DNA from: Teratosphaeria epicoccoides
Lineage: Eukaryota > Ascomycota > Dothideomycetes > Mycosphaerellales > Teratosphaeriaceae
DNA: 64,000 bases
Assembly (NCBI GenBank): GCA_021401465.1
Contig: JADDMT010000019.1
Location: forward strand, 344,374-408,373
Direction: 5' to 3'
The notes under the pieces were generated by a model. The model was given only the letters and a program-made list of their open reading frames with translations. It was not told the origin of the DNA and searched no databases. Made by a program: the position numbers and the translations under genes. Positions 32,263 to 43,389 of the stretch are shown in pieces (position 1 is the first letter of the stretch; the number at the start of each line of letters is the position of its first letter).

Positions 32263-35008
32263 ACAAATGCTGATAAAGTGCTTTGATGTTCCGTCGCATT
32301 GGGTTGGGCCTCGCAGCTCTGTCGCGCTGGCGAATGGACACGTGCCAGGCGTGATGAGGCAGCCATTTGCCAATTTCCGGGAAAGCCCAATGACTGGCAT
32401 TTGATAGTGGCGGGAGCCTCCGGGCCTGTCTTGTTCAACCAGTGGTGCTACCCGAGATGACGCTGGCTCGAGCTTTACGCTAGCGGGCCTTGTCCACCGC
32501 TAACCGCGTGTGGTTGGCGCATGATAATCGGAAATTTCGGGTATCCCACACTTGGCATGATTGAACTTTCATGGATTTGCTAGATAATATTTGGTTGGCC
32601 ACCCAAATATTGATGAAAATTGATGGCGGTTTGATGGAATAGTAAAAATAGGGAAGAAGGTGCGGCTCGGCGGCTGCGGCTCGCTTTATGCCTGCGGCTG
32701 AGCCCTGCTGCAGTGACGTCGTGATTGCAGAACCTCATAGATTGTAGCAGACGTCTATGACGCAACTAAACCCTCCGATCTGCTTTACCAGCCCGATCTG
32801 GCGTGAGCCGCCCGCTAGCTGCCGCGCACGGACCAGCGTCATTTCGGGTAGCACCACTGTACTAAATCAGTTCTGCCTTGTTGCAATCGTCCAGCCACCG
32901 ATCATCGGGACTACCAGATCCTCTCTCTCGGTACGCCTGTCCGTCGGTGGCACCACCATCCCAAACCAGCAGCACGGAAATAGTCAGAAGCTGATTGCAA
33001 TGAGTTTCGCCGAAGAAGATGGCACAAAATGCTACCGCCTCCTGAGCTTCCGAAAGTGCACAGGCTGCGGGAGTACAAGCTCTTAGCTCCTGGCTGCATC
33101 CTCGCAGGAGAGTGCGTGGAAATATTATTTTGGATCACCTTGCAATCTTAGCAACATGCAGACAAATTCGGACTGAGGCTTGCCCGTCCCTGTTAAGGCC
33201 GGGCGCGATGCTCTGATAGGTGAGGGAGATCTGGAGATTGAGTTTCAAGGTTGGCGAAGGCGTCTTGGGCCCTGCCAAATTATGCCAGAGACTGCGGACA
33301 GGGATGATGGCGATTCGTCAATCAACGCAGGTACCACACTAGGATGCGGTGATCTGCGGAAGATCAAGCCTCAAGCTCGTACAGTATACAGCTTGACACC
33401 TGGTATTCGGTCCTTCACCTGCTGGCGTATCGTGCTCTAGCTTAAGCACTGTCGACGACATACTGCGCATTGTTCGGCAGTTCAGCAAGCCACAGTGCCA
33501 CCACCCTTTTAGCGCTACTGCATACTCAGCCGCGTTAACAGCGTCTGTTGTGCGACGCTATTTCGGAACTTACAGGCATATTGCTTTTAGGTAAATGAGC
33601 GCTCGACCGATGTCGAGCCTGGCGATTACACGCCCTCTGGCCTCCTGATATTGACGCTACGCCAGTGCTCAGACATCGCTAACTTGACGCACCCTCCGTC
33701 ATCTTCTGGCTCCTTATGATCTCTGTCAGTGAGCTTCTATCGATGAGGTTGAGAGACAGTCAATATTGCATATAAGGCAGCACAGGATGCTGGTTCGCCG
33801 TCTAAGAATAGCAGTGTCATCTTTGTCATCAGCACCGACATTGTCACAAGCGATGCACCGATGGATGTACGCTTGACCAAGCCTGGTAGCGGGTGCAGCA
33901 GTCCTTCTCCCGTGAAATGCAACTTCGTCAAAGATCAGCTCAAAGACACATGATGTCTCAGAGAGGCCTACGTACATATGCTAGAATCTCTACACAGATC
34001 AATGGAAGTATTGCAAATGCCTTCATGCCGATGACACAGGCATTGTGCACAGTGCTTTAGCTGACACGACTGTCCTCCATCTTCAGTAATGAGAGTCTGC
34101 TTCGGCTGCATCGTGGTACTCACTATTTGATACATATGCCGGTGACGAAAATGCAATGGATTAATAGGTAGGAGAGTCCGTATTCTGGATGTTTGTGCCT
34201 TAGATTGGTGACCGTAAAGATGATAATGTGGACTTGGAAGGCGCGAGAACAACCGTTCGTAACTCTGGCCATGGTAAGGTCGTTGTGGGTGGCTTATTAC
34301 CTGTTCGATCCAAAACGCAAAGCTGGTGATCTGCACTATCACAAAAAGGGTGAGACAGATCAATCATGCAGCCTCGTGTAGTCCTTCGCTTCGGATTGGA
34401 ACCCGGATATGGATAATGGTCGCGAGTGTCAAAACGTAAAGGAATGAAGTGACATAGGTCTACTGCAACTGATACTGGCGACATTGCATCGAGTCTGTCT
34501 GGCTGTCTGCAGACGTTCCATAAACATTGTGGTGATTATAGGCAGGCCGGCGAGTGACAGCAACAGAGAGTAGACTTCGCCAGGAGCGAAAAGTCATGCT
34601 TGACGCTGCTATGGTCGCTTACAATGGGAGCGGCCATGGCTGCGACTTGTGGTGAAAGAGTTCGCCATTGGATGGTTCGTGTTGCTCGCCAAGGACAGAT
34701 GTATTGATCATAATGTGGCACCTGAGGCGCAAGGAGTATTGGCTGCATCAGTTTTGGAGAGCATGGAGTAGCAGATACAACCTTGAAGGATTCTGAGGGT
34801 CAAGCTCGGCGATCTGATCGTGTAATTCAAGGTAAGCTGTGGAGGATATGCCGTAGAAGGGGTCCTCGTTGCGATTTGACGATCGAGACTCGCTGCGAAG
34901 GTCACCATCGCTGCAACACAGGATATGACGGACACGGTGCTGTTGGACACAGTCCATACAGTTTTGCAGCTGAAATGCGTGGCGCAAGGGCTTATCTATT
35001 TTACTCGG

Positions 35009-35104
35009 CATTGTGATTGCAGGTAGGTCTGGCCAATCCCAAGAGCCAAAATGTCGCATTGTGATTGCGGGTAGGTCTGGCCATGTCCAAGAGCCAAAAT
35101 GTCG
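35009..35104. repeat. 48-bp tandem duplication
   Basis: Two adjacent copies, 35009-35056 and 35057-35104, with 44 of 48 positions identical (both start CATTGTGATTGC and end AAAATGTCG). The four differences lie in two short patches, so the duplication is recent or conserved. Confidence 0.9.
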
Positions 35105-36747
35105 CCGCGCATCAGCACAGGAGCGTTTCCGCTGAGGTGTAGTTTAGTTTGCTCCAATACAATTATCACATGCTTTGATAGTGCCGCCTTTCACAGAATC
35201 CTTGTTTGGCTCTTGGCGACAGTGCAAGCCGTTTATGCCAAATCCACTTGCGTCTTGTCACGAGCGTCGATCGGCCAGGCGGCGCATGCATACTTGTCCG
35301 CATAAAACCAAGCAGTAGTGAAGCCTGTCGCAGTATCGGTGCATGTTCCAGACCAATACAGCGCCTGCGATGCATCCATGTCTGGATTACAACGGGCCTC
35401 GAGTCCCAAGCTAGGGCGGCCTCGCTATAGTCCGCAAGAACACCTCACAGCCCAATGAATGCTTTCGGGACTCTGAAGACCATGCCAAGCTGTAAGAAGG
35501 TGGCTTCATGGAGGTTGCGTTTCTAGAATCTGGCGATCATGTGATGGAGCATCCCACCGAGCGAGGCCGTTTGGAATGCCTCACTGCCCAGAAGTCATCG
35601 AATTTGCTGGTATCGGTCGATGCTACTGTTCCAGAGCGCACACCTTCGCCTGAGACATTGGAGCACATGCCGTAGAGTGTCGAGAGACTCAACCCGAGTC
35701 TGTCGACACTCCTCCGCAACGTGACTCATAGCTGATATCGTAGGCTAGACTCTCCATTTCCTTTGCAAGCTCTGCTGGCTCGCCGCACTTCCGTGTGGCC
35801 TCGAAGTCAATCATGGTTGCACGTGCATAATGTACAAGAAAGTTGTGTGTGCTAATGTTTGCCAAGCACGGCCTGACACACTTCCACGCCTTGCATTAGC
35901 AGTCTTGTCCATGAGGAAACCGATGACTCGTCCATGTTCGATCACTGACCTCGAAATGTCGGACCAATATCTTGCCAATCGGTCCATTGACGAGCTGCCG
36001 TTTCATGGTCCGTTGCGTTGCAACGATGTGGTCGAATACCCACGTCTCGTGGAGGGAATGCGACGGCCGCGATGATGAATTACCTACTGTTCCTGCCGTC
36101 TATGAGCAGGCGGAAGTGACCGTGTTCGTCTTCAGGATCTCTTTCAGCTTGGAGCACTTCTTCAGCTTGGGTGTGCTCCATGTTGTCCCAAATGACGCCG
36201 GCGAGTGAATTTACCCTAGTATTGAGCTTCTAGATTGTCAGACGTCCGTACTACCAGCGCTGATGCGAAGGGGCTTGCAAAAATACAGCTCTGGACACTT
36301 GCTACGCACTGAGCGCATACCGTTCGAGCTGAACGGACGATGGTACGAACGGTCGTTGCTATACCAAGTCGTCAGGTCGTCAAAGTGATCGGGCAGACGC
36401 GCTTGTGGATCCCGTCCATGTCATGAACTTGGTGCGTTTTCTTCGCGTTCACAGTCACTTCACACTGCAGGACATCTCCAGAGCTGTTAGTTTCCATTAT
36501 ACGATGGTCATATCACACATCAGCAGATTTGAGCGTCACTAGAGATCAGCCAACATGCCGGAAATCATTCGCCACACACCAGTACGCTATGGTTCTCGTG
36601 TATTACTGTCGCAACTACAGCCCGCATTCGGTAGAGCAAAAAAGGATTGCGGTGACTTTGGGAAGGTGTCGCTACTTCCCAATGCAGCCTGCATCAGCGA
36701 CCAAATAGTACGGACTGAGTAACCGGACGCTGGCTGGTATTCTTAAT

Positions 36748-37080
36748 ATGACAAGCGTGCCAGCCTCATACTCATCAGCGGAGAAAATCCGGGCTCATCC
36801 TGTGGTCTTGATGGATAGGGACGCGGTGCGCGGCGCGCCAGAGAGCTATCAGGGTGCATGGCGCGAAGATGCAGTATGGGTATACGTGGGGAAGGAGACC
36901 GCTGCAATGGAAGCAGCGTATCAAGATCAGTCACGCAGAAAAGAAGCTGGTGAGTCTGGCGGGCGGCCGAGGAAACCATCGCCTACGCAACCTACCGATG
37001 GGCCTGCAGGTGACCCAGGGCGCTATATGGCTATCACAATGCGCCGCGCATTGGCCATAAAATACTTTGGGCCACGTTGA
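36748..37080 (+). CDS. Possible small hypothetical protein
   Basis: A 110-codon frame from an ATG with A at -3. The product has a charged, Pro/Gly-rich C-terminal half and ends AITMRRALAIKYFGPR. I see no motif, signal peptide or membrane segment. It stands alone in a gene-poor area and could be chance or a relic exon. Confidence 0.25.
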   Translation: MTSVPASYSSAEKIRAHPVVLMDRDAVRGAPESYQGAWREDAVWVYVGKETAAMEAAYQDQSRRKEAGESGGRPRKPSPTQPTDGPAGDPGRYMAITMRRALAIKYFGPR

Positions 37081-37958
37081 ATTGGATGCAAGCGATCATG
37101 TCGTGACAACGACTGGCGAAGAAAGTATGATCTGGGAACTTTTGACCAACATCTGGAGGAGGAGGGCAGCATTTTGAATGAGGTGCATCGCCCGTGGGTC
37201 AATGACAATGTCCCTAAGGCCTAAGGCATGAAGACGAGCCCGTCCTGAATCCCACTGCCGGCATCAAGCTATCCCACCACCACTCGTACGTGTTCCGAGT
37301 CTCATGTCAATAATGTGTCCATCGACGATGAATCAGATCCTTGGCGGACTTTACCGTGTGTCTTTTGCAGTAATGCAACGAGTCGGCAAGCTGATTTTGT
37401 TACCCGATTGCAGGACACATTTGGGCGCAGCACACTGGCAGAACTCCTCTAACTTCTTGTAGCGCACGTGTAGAGGTATTCGTCTTGTACGCACCTCTAT
37501 CCTGGAGTCAGTGTATGATGCTCAGGCCTGGGTGGAAGTCATGCATGCTTTGTCTGGGATTTCAGCTGTATAACAACGGGGTCAATCTCGTCTTCACCAA
37601 GGTGAAGTGCTCCTCCCTACCGGCATCCCGTGCATGCCGCTGATCACCATGATTTCGATCGTGTGCAGCCCACTGGAGGTTCCTTCAGCGGTCCTAGGCA
37701 CTTCCTTTTGATCGGACCATCGTCTTGAGTGATATCGGCACTTGTACGTTCCCAAACACGCGAAGGTCTCGCGTATAGCTCCCTGGCCCCACTTCGTTGT
37801 TAACCCAATGACGTGTGACCTTTGCGGCGCCTGGCGGCTAGATTGTTCGCTGAATGACTGCGGCTGCTGTAAGATCATATCTGCACTTTGCGCTCTCCAT
37901 CTCACGCCCGTTGAGAGTCGCTAGCACCATCAAGTCTAGTGTCCGAGCAACAGCAAGC

Positions 37959-39126
37959 ATGGCCAATATCCACACGCCGATCCCAAATCTGAAGTTGAAT
38001 GATGGCAACAGCATTCCTATGGTATGGCCTCTTGTGAAAACTCCATCTTTCTCCACTAACGTCTTTGATAGCTAGGCTATGGCCTTGGTACTGGTGAGCG
38101 AGCCCATTACTTGTCCCGCATGAGCAATTACGTCTTTGCTGCTGACACATCCGTTCAGCATGGTACAAGAGCGGCGACGAGTCCAAGATCGACCAGAATG
38201 CCATCGACTCAACCAAGCTAGCGATCAAGCTTGGCTACACTCACATCGATGGCGCCGAAATCTACAAGACTGAGACTGAGCAAGGCATTGCCATCAAAGA
38301 GTCCGGCATACCGCGGGAGAAGCTCTTCATTACGACCAAGGTCCTGCCCAACATCGCAGACATTCCTGCTGCTCTCCAGACCAGTCTGAAGAAATTACAA
38401 GTCAGCTACGTCGATCTGTAAGTACCTCAATCGAAGCGAGCATATGCGGCCCAACTAAGTACTACAGCTATCTCATCCATGCACCCTTTTTCAGCGCAAG
38501 CAAAGAAGACCACCAGGCGAAGTGGAAGCAAATGGAGGAGATCAAGGCGAAGGGCCTAGCAAAGTCTATCGGCGTCAGCAACTACCTGCCTGAGCATCTC
38601 GATTGGATCCTCGAGACTGCTCAAGTGCCACCAGCCATCAACCAGATCGAGTTCCACCCATACTTGCAGCATGTGGACCTGCTCAATTACCACAAGCAAA
38701 AGGCAGCTATCATACAACGCTGCTCGTGGCAGTCAGAATCGCTAACGGACAGTAGGGCATCGCCACTGAGGCATACGGGCCCTTGTCCGCCATCACGAAA
38801 GGAGCCGGTGGGCCGGCCGACAACGTGCTCAATGGATTGGCGAAAAAATACGCCGTCAGTCCCGGCGAAGTGAGCTTGCGATGGTGCATAGATCAGGACA
38901 TTGTCCCCATTACGACCTCGAGCAAGGAGCAGAGGCTGAGCGACTATTTGCGTGCCATGACTTTCAAGCTCACTCCAAGGGAGATCCAGGATGTAAGTGC
39001 TTGATTCAGCTTGGGGGACTAAGTATCGAGCTGTCGCTGATGTTTGAGTAGATCAATGAAGCGGGCAGTCAAAAGCATCTCCGTGGCTTCTGGAACCACA
39101 AGTACGACGAGAAAGATACGAGGTAG
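37959..39126 (+). CDS. Aldo-keto reductase
   Basis: Six exons, 37959-38021, 38072-38093, 38159-38417, 38468-38702, 38756-38992 and 39052-39126, give a continuous 296-aa (alpha/beta)8 NADPH-dependent carbonyl reductase. The catalytic tetrad is visible as D59 and Y64 (HIDGAEIYKTE), K89 (FITTKVLPN) and H119 (DLYLIHAP). The family block KSIGVSN and the C-terminal NADP-binding VPITTSSKEQR are intact. Intron 4 (38703-38755) begins GC rather than GT and has a CTAAC branch site. The frame is open upstream to an ATG at 37854, which would add 35 basic, acid-free residues. Likely substrate is an aldehyde or ketone; none can be named. Confidence 0.88.
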
Positions 39127-39638
39127 GCTGGCCTGTCTATTGAGCACTTAGTCCAGTCTGGAAGGGACGCAGGGCACGAAGACCGCTACTTCACCACACG
39201 TTCTGCAGCGTTCGAGATTGGGCCTTGGATGCACGGACGAAAAGCTCCAATGTCCGAAAACCCCAAATTCATACGACGTGACGCGGAATTATCACCATTA
39301 TGGGGTCTTGACAAGATTTCGTCAAGGAGTGGGGCCGTGTCGACAGCAGATTTTAATTCCACGGTCGCATGCTAGACCGGAGACCTCACGGCCAAGAGTC
39401 CGCATCCAATCACGTCTCAAGCGTCGCGATGGTATACGTACATGCGTTCCCTCTTCGCGTGTCGTCAGTCTCTGTACACCATCTTGACTCCCTTGGTCGA
39501 TACATGCGTTCGTTCATTCGTAGTGTCGCCATTCCGTCATGGACCAACCTGGCACTCTGCTTGCCAGTTCGATACCCTGCAGGCTACACAATCTTGCCAT
39601 CGTCCGCAATATCGGGCTGTGCTGACACGACCTTCCCA
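39127..39638. other. Convergent intergenic gap
   Basis: A 512-bp gap between the aldo-keto reductase stop and the stop of the leftward coiled-coil gene; probably both 3' UTRs. The overlapping rightward frame 39369-40070 runs antisense into the coiled-coil gene and is a shadow. Confidence 0.5.
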
Positions 39639-42287
39639 TCAATCTCTCACAGGCCGATAAGCGTCGTACTCAGGTCTTACACTTCTCCGCCCTCGCTTCG
39701 ATGCAGCATGCATACGTGGATCGACTTGCTCATCCAGCCAGGCTCGTTTCGGCGGCCTGGCATGAGCGCTCACAGACACGTAAGGCTGGCGCAAGTCTTC
39801 GCGATAAGCGGTAGGAGCTGCGCTGCTAAGTCGCCGTGGACCGCGTGGCGGCTTAAATCGCTCTCGATACGAGCCCTCCTCATCGCTGGTGCGAAGCGGC
39901 CCCTGCGGACCCACCAGAGCCGACCGATCTGGATTCATACTCGACTCTGGACAGGGCGCGGTTTTAGCGCCCTCGACGGCGTTGGGGGTACAAGCACCTT
40001 CAGGAGCTTGCGGACTGACGAAGAAGCTGCCGCTGCGCTCTTCGGAAACGTAGCGATCGACGCTGTGTAGCTTCGCCTTACTCTGCTCCTCGCGGTGCAG
40101 CCGCCGCAGCGTTTTGCCGTCAATGTCTTGTTCGTCGTCGTCCCACTGGCGCCATAACGCGTTGTGAGTGTCTGTGCGCGTAACACTTGAGCTGGCTTCT
40201 GCTCTAGTGACGGGATCCAAAGCAGAGTCGATGATAGGGCTAGCAGGTGTCTGCAGCTCAGCATTATCTGTTCCTGCTGAGCGCACTTTGACGCTGAGCT
40301 GTCCACCTGCTCGCTTTTCTGGGCTTGTGGGCGCGTCTGTCGCTTTTTGTGATTGCTCGTGGACAGAGATTGTTGCTGCTTCTGCGATCGTGGATGGCTG
40401 CACTAATCCCTTCCCAGGTATCTGGACCCAGGGCCGATCATTGTGTGGTGCGAGGATCCATAGCCTCTCCGTCATATTCTCCACCTCAATGGCTCCATCC
40501 ACTTCTTCGACCTTCTCAGTGATATGCTGACCAACTTCCATAATCTCGTGCATCTTAGCTTCCTCGACGAATAATATGAAGCCTCGTTGTAGCGCGCGAC
40601 CGCCAATCAGTACTTCAATGTCCTTGTACCTGTCATGAAGCTTGCGTATCAAGGGCAGGGCATCAGCGGTAGGTGGTTCTTTCAGTTCGTCTGAGCCTAT
40701 GTAACGTTTCCTGTGCTGTGCGCGTTGCATGTCTTGCCGGCAAACCTGGGACGCGCCATTCCGCTCGTGATCTGCCTTCTCAAGTCTGGGATCACGCAGA
40801 GCTACTTGTTCCTCGCGATCGATCGATTCTGCATTTGGCCCTGTGTCTTCGATATTGCCACGTCCAGGCTGGTCCTCGGTCGTCAGATTGGCATCACCTG
40901 CTCGAAAGCCATCGGTGGGCGGTCTTTTGCGCTTCTTGGTATGCGTCCCTGTGATAGTCTCGGCGTTGAGTTCCCCAGATGAAGCATGACCTGCCACCCT
41001 TTCACGCAGCTTCTCATAGTCTAGCCGGAGCGTGTCAAAGGCCTGCCTTTTCTGGTCGAGCAGACGCTGGCAGCGTGTTCCATCCTCGACGAGCCTGCAC
41101 CGTTCGGCGGCATAATCATTCTTCTCGCGAAATGCACGGTCTTGGCAGTCGCGCAGAGTCTCGATCAGCTTGCCGTTCTTGATGAGCTCTGCGTTCAGGA
41201 CGGCTTTGTTGCTTTTGTACGCGTCGTCGAGCCATCGCCCATTCTTGCTAGATTCTTCAGCAGCTTTGCTTGTGTTGCATGCTTCTTGCTTGGAACAGGC
41301 GATTTGTCGCTCAGCCACTGCGATTTGCTTCAACGCACGCGACAACGCCGCTTGCGTCTGGTCACACTCATCTTTTGCCTTGGCCAGCTGCATGGCAAAG
41401 TCATAGCTGCAGTGCTCCGCATAGTCGCGGCTGTCTTTCATCTCATGCCATGCGGCAAGGTACTGGCTTTCCTCCGAGCTGATAAGACGCGTCTGGCGAG
41501 CCAATTCGTCACGCTCCGCCCCGAGCTTTTGCAAATGCTCCGACAGCAATTTCACGGAGTGGTCGTCCTCCGCCAGCTTGCTTGACAACAGCGTGTTCTT
41601 CCCAACGAGATCCTGCTTCACACTTTCAATCTTCAGGAGGTATGCCGTCTCCATCTGCATAAGATGCTCCGACGCCTCTTTTCTGAGCCTCTCCTTCTCG
41701 ATCTGCTGGCTTGACAAGAGACTGTTCTTGCCCGCGAGAACCTTCTCCAGGTCTTCGATCTTCCTCAGGTATAGTGTACATTCATCCTTCGCGCTTGCGG
41801 CATCGTCGAGTTGGTGCTGCAGCGTTGCATTTCGCGCCTTCACTTGGTGGATCTCGTCCAACGACTCGCTTCTGACCATCTCGAGCGATGTACGGAGAAA
41901 AGCCACTTCTTTGCTCTTCTGGGTAATTTCCTGCTTCGCGGCTCCCATCCTCCCCTGGAGTGTGGTCTTGCCAGTCTGCAAATCGTCGTTCGCCCTCTTC
42001 AACCTGTCATTCTCCTTTTTCAATATTGTATTTCCCTCCTCCAGCCGCTTGTTCTCCCCAACGGATTTCCGAAGGCTGGCATCGACGCGTTCGTAATCTC
42101 TTCTGAGCTTGGGATAGGCCTCGACATACTTCTTGACGCATCCGATGGTCATCTTGTCGATGGAGTCGACTGTCGAAGCGGATGCAGAGGTCTCTGGCAC
42201 TGGTGTTGTGTTGTCCGGCTCCATGTTCGCTGTCGGCGGGTTGAAGTGCGGCCCGTCAGGTGGCACGGGAGGCATGCCCATCGTCAT
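39639..42287 (-). CDS. Long coiled-coil hypothetical protein
   Basis: An intronless 882-aa protein of unknown function. The first ~45 residues are Pro-rich. Residues ~50-435 are a heptad-patterned coiled coil, rich in Lys, Glu, Gln and Leu. Inside it a 37-residue unit is repeated with a 43-residue period, at about 176-212 and 219-255 (both carry GKN(S/T)LLSS and SEHL). After ~440 the protein is disordered, with an NLS-like KKRKRPP patch and possible phosphorylation-rich tracts. The C-terminal ~60 residues are very Arg/Pro-rich (PPRGPRRLSS, SKRGRRSVRP). It could act as a scaffold, perhaps nuclear, but I recognise no family. Confidence 0.75.
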   Translation of the reverse strand: MTMGMPPVPPDGPHFNPPTANMEPDNTTPVPETSASASTVDSIDKMTIGCVKKYVEAYPKLRRDYERVDASLRKSVGENKRLEEGNTILKKENDRLKRANDDLQTGKTTLQGRMGAAKQEITQKSKEVAFLRTSLEMVRSESLDEIHQVKARNATLQHQLDDAASAKDECTLYLRKIEDLEKVLAGKNSLLSSQQIEKERLRKEASEHLMQMETAYLLKIESVKQDLVGKNTLLSSKLAEDDHSVKLLSEHLQKLGAERDELARQTRLISSEESQYLAAWHEMKDSRDYAEHCSYDFAMQLAKAKDECDQTQAALSRALKQIAVAERQIACSKQEACNTSKAAEESSKNGRWLDDAYKSNKAVLNAELIKNGKLIETLRDCQDRAFREKNDYAAERCRLVEDGTRCQRLLDQKRQAFDTLRLDYEKLRERVAGHASSGELNAETITGTHTKKRKRPPTDGFRAGDANLTTEDQPGRGNIEDTGPNAESIDREEQVALRDPRLEKADHERNGASQVCRQDMQRAQHRKRYIGSDELKEPPTADALPLIRKLHDRYKDIEVLIGGRALQRGFILFVEEAKMHEIMEVGQHITEKVEEVDGAIEVENMTERLWILAPHNDRPWVQIPGKGLVQPSTIAEAATISVHEQSQKATDAPTSPEKRAGGQLSVKVRSAGTDNAELQTPASPIIDSALDPVTRAEASSSVTRTDTHNALWRQWDDDEQDIDGKTLRRLHREEQSKAKLHSVDRYVSEERSGSFFVSPQAPEGACTPNAVEGAKTAPCPESSMNPDRSALVGPQGPLRTSDEEGSYRERFKPPRGPRRLSSAAPTAYREDLRQPYVSVSAHARPPKRAWLDEQVDPRMHAASKRGRRSVRPEYDAYRPVRD

Positions 42288-43389
42288 GCTGCTTGGCAGG
42301 CGCGATGTTATCCAGGCGGCCGTGATTTCATGGTAGGTACGGAGGAGGCTTTGCCCTGGTCTAGTCTCGTGTTAGTGATGAATGTGATAAGGCGCGTGTC
42401 CTATGGTGTGTGAGGCTCTGCACGTGATTTGCAACGCGGTGGACAGAGGGAAGCTGGCAATAATGCTCGCGTTCTTTCCGCGTGAAGACGAGTGAAGGAA
42501 AGATGGGCAAACAGATGTACTTAGGCGCCTTCGCGACAAAGAAAGGCCAAACGAGACATGCGTCCAAGACACGAATCATGATATGGACGTGATGCATTCT
42601 TGCCGAGAGTCTGGTGCGCGTCTAATGCTCGTTGCCGGTCATCTAGCAGAAGCCATAAGGTGTTTTCGTTGTGTAGCGCTCAGGCGGTGAAAGCATCCCT
42701 GTCCTGTCACCGTTGACAACAGGGCAGGGGGAATCATTCGGAGTCTAGCGCAGCACTGCTCGAAGTTGTCTTACTAGGAATCGCTCGAACCTCTTCCCTT
42801 CATCCTTTTATGTCAAAAGAGCCCGATGCAAGGGGGTTAGCAAGAAGCAGGCAGGTGTTTTCGTTCCACCGCGCTGGTCCAAGGGTCCCCCGCCGCGTTT
42901 ATGCATAATCGGCGTCCCAGATTGCTGGAATCTTGACGCCTTGGCACGCTGCATTTCATTCATCATAGTAGCAATTCCTCCGGCCAGAATCGATACCAAA
43001 AGGTCAGTGATACTGTTGTAAGGACTCGTGTGGCTCAGGCCGATATCTGGCCACGTGCAATATTTAGTTGCCAGATTCGGCTGACGCGGCGTTCGGGATC
43101 TTGCACAGCAGCAACGGATCTTCTTGCCCAGTACGTCAAACACTTGTCAAGCAGAGTAATGACAGAGTGATTATTATATCCATTACAGGGATGTCGACGC
43201 TTGATACTCACGCTTGACTGCTTGATGTTGACGCTTGACCACCTGGCCAGTGTCTGGCACAGCTGCCAATTCATCAGAGAAACATCAGCATCTCGCTCAA
43301 GATGCAATGATCGATATGGAGAGATCCTCGAGGCTCATTCGACACGGAAACTCGACTGACCTGCAAGCCTCTGCTCCGAGCTCATCATC
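42288..43389. promoter_or_regulatory. Divergent intergenic region, coiled-coil gene and DCAF4-like gene
   Basis: 1.1 kb between two divergent starts, so both promoters lie here. Around 43197-43248 a short motif ACGCTTGA recurs three times on the same strand (GACGCTTGATAC, CACGCTTGACTG, GACGCTTGACC). No gene was seen. Confidence 0.45.

Larger units (their letters stand above)
32263..37853. other. Gene-poor region, 5.6 kb
   Basis: No intact gene was recognised between the acyl-CoA dehydrogenase and the aldo-keto reductase. Open frames are short and mostly lack a good start. The most coding-like pieces are a leftward fragment around 35850-35700 (reading HNFLVHYARATMIDFEATRK in one frame) with stops on both sides, and a 110-codon rightward frame at 36748-37080. 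Base composition and interrupted fragments suggest old, decayed genes or repeats rather than a functional locus. A 48-bp tandem duplication at 35009-35104 is listed separately. Confidence 0.45.

Noticed and set aside
39369..40070. 233-codon rightward frame
   Set aside because: Runs antisense into the coiled-coil gene's C-terminal part, no motif.
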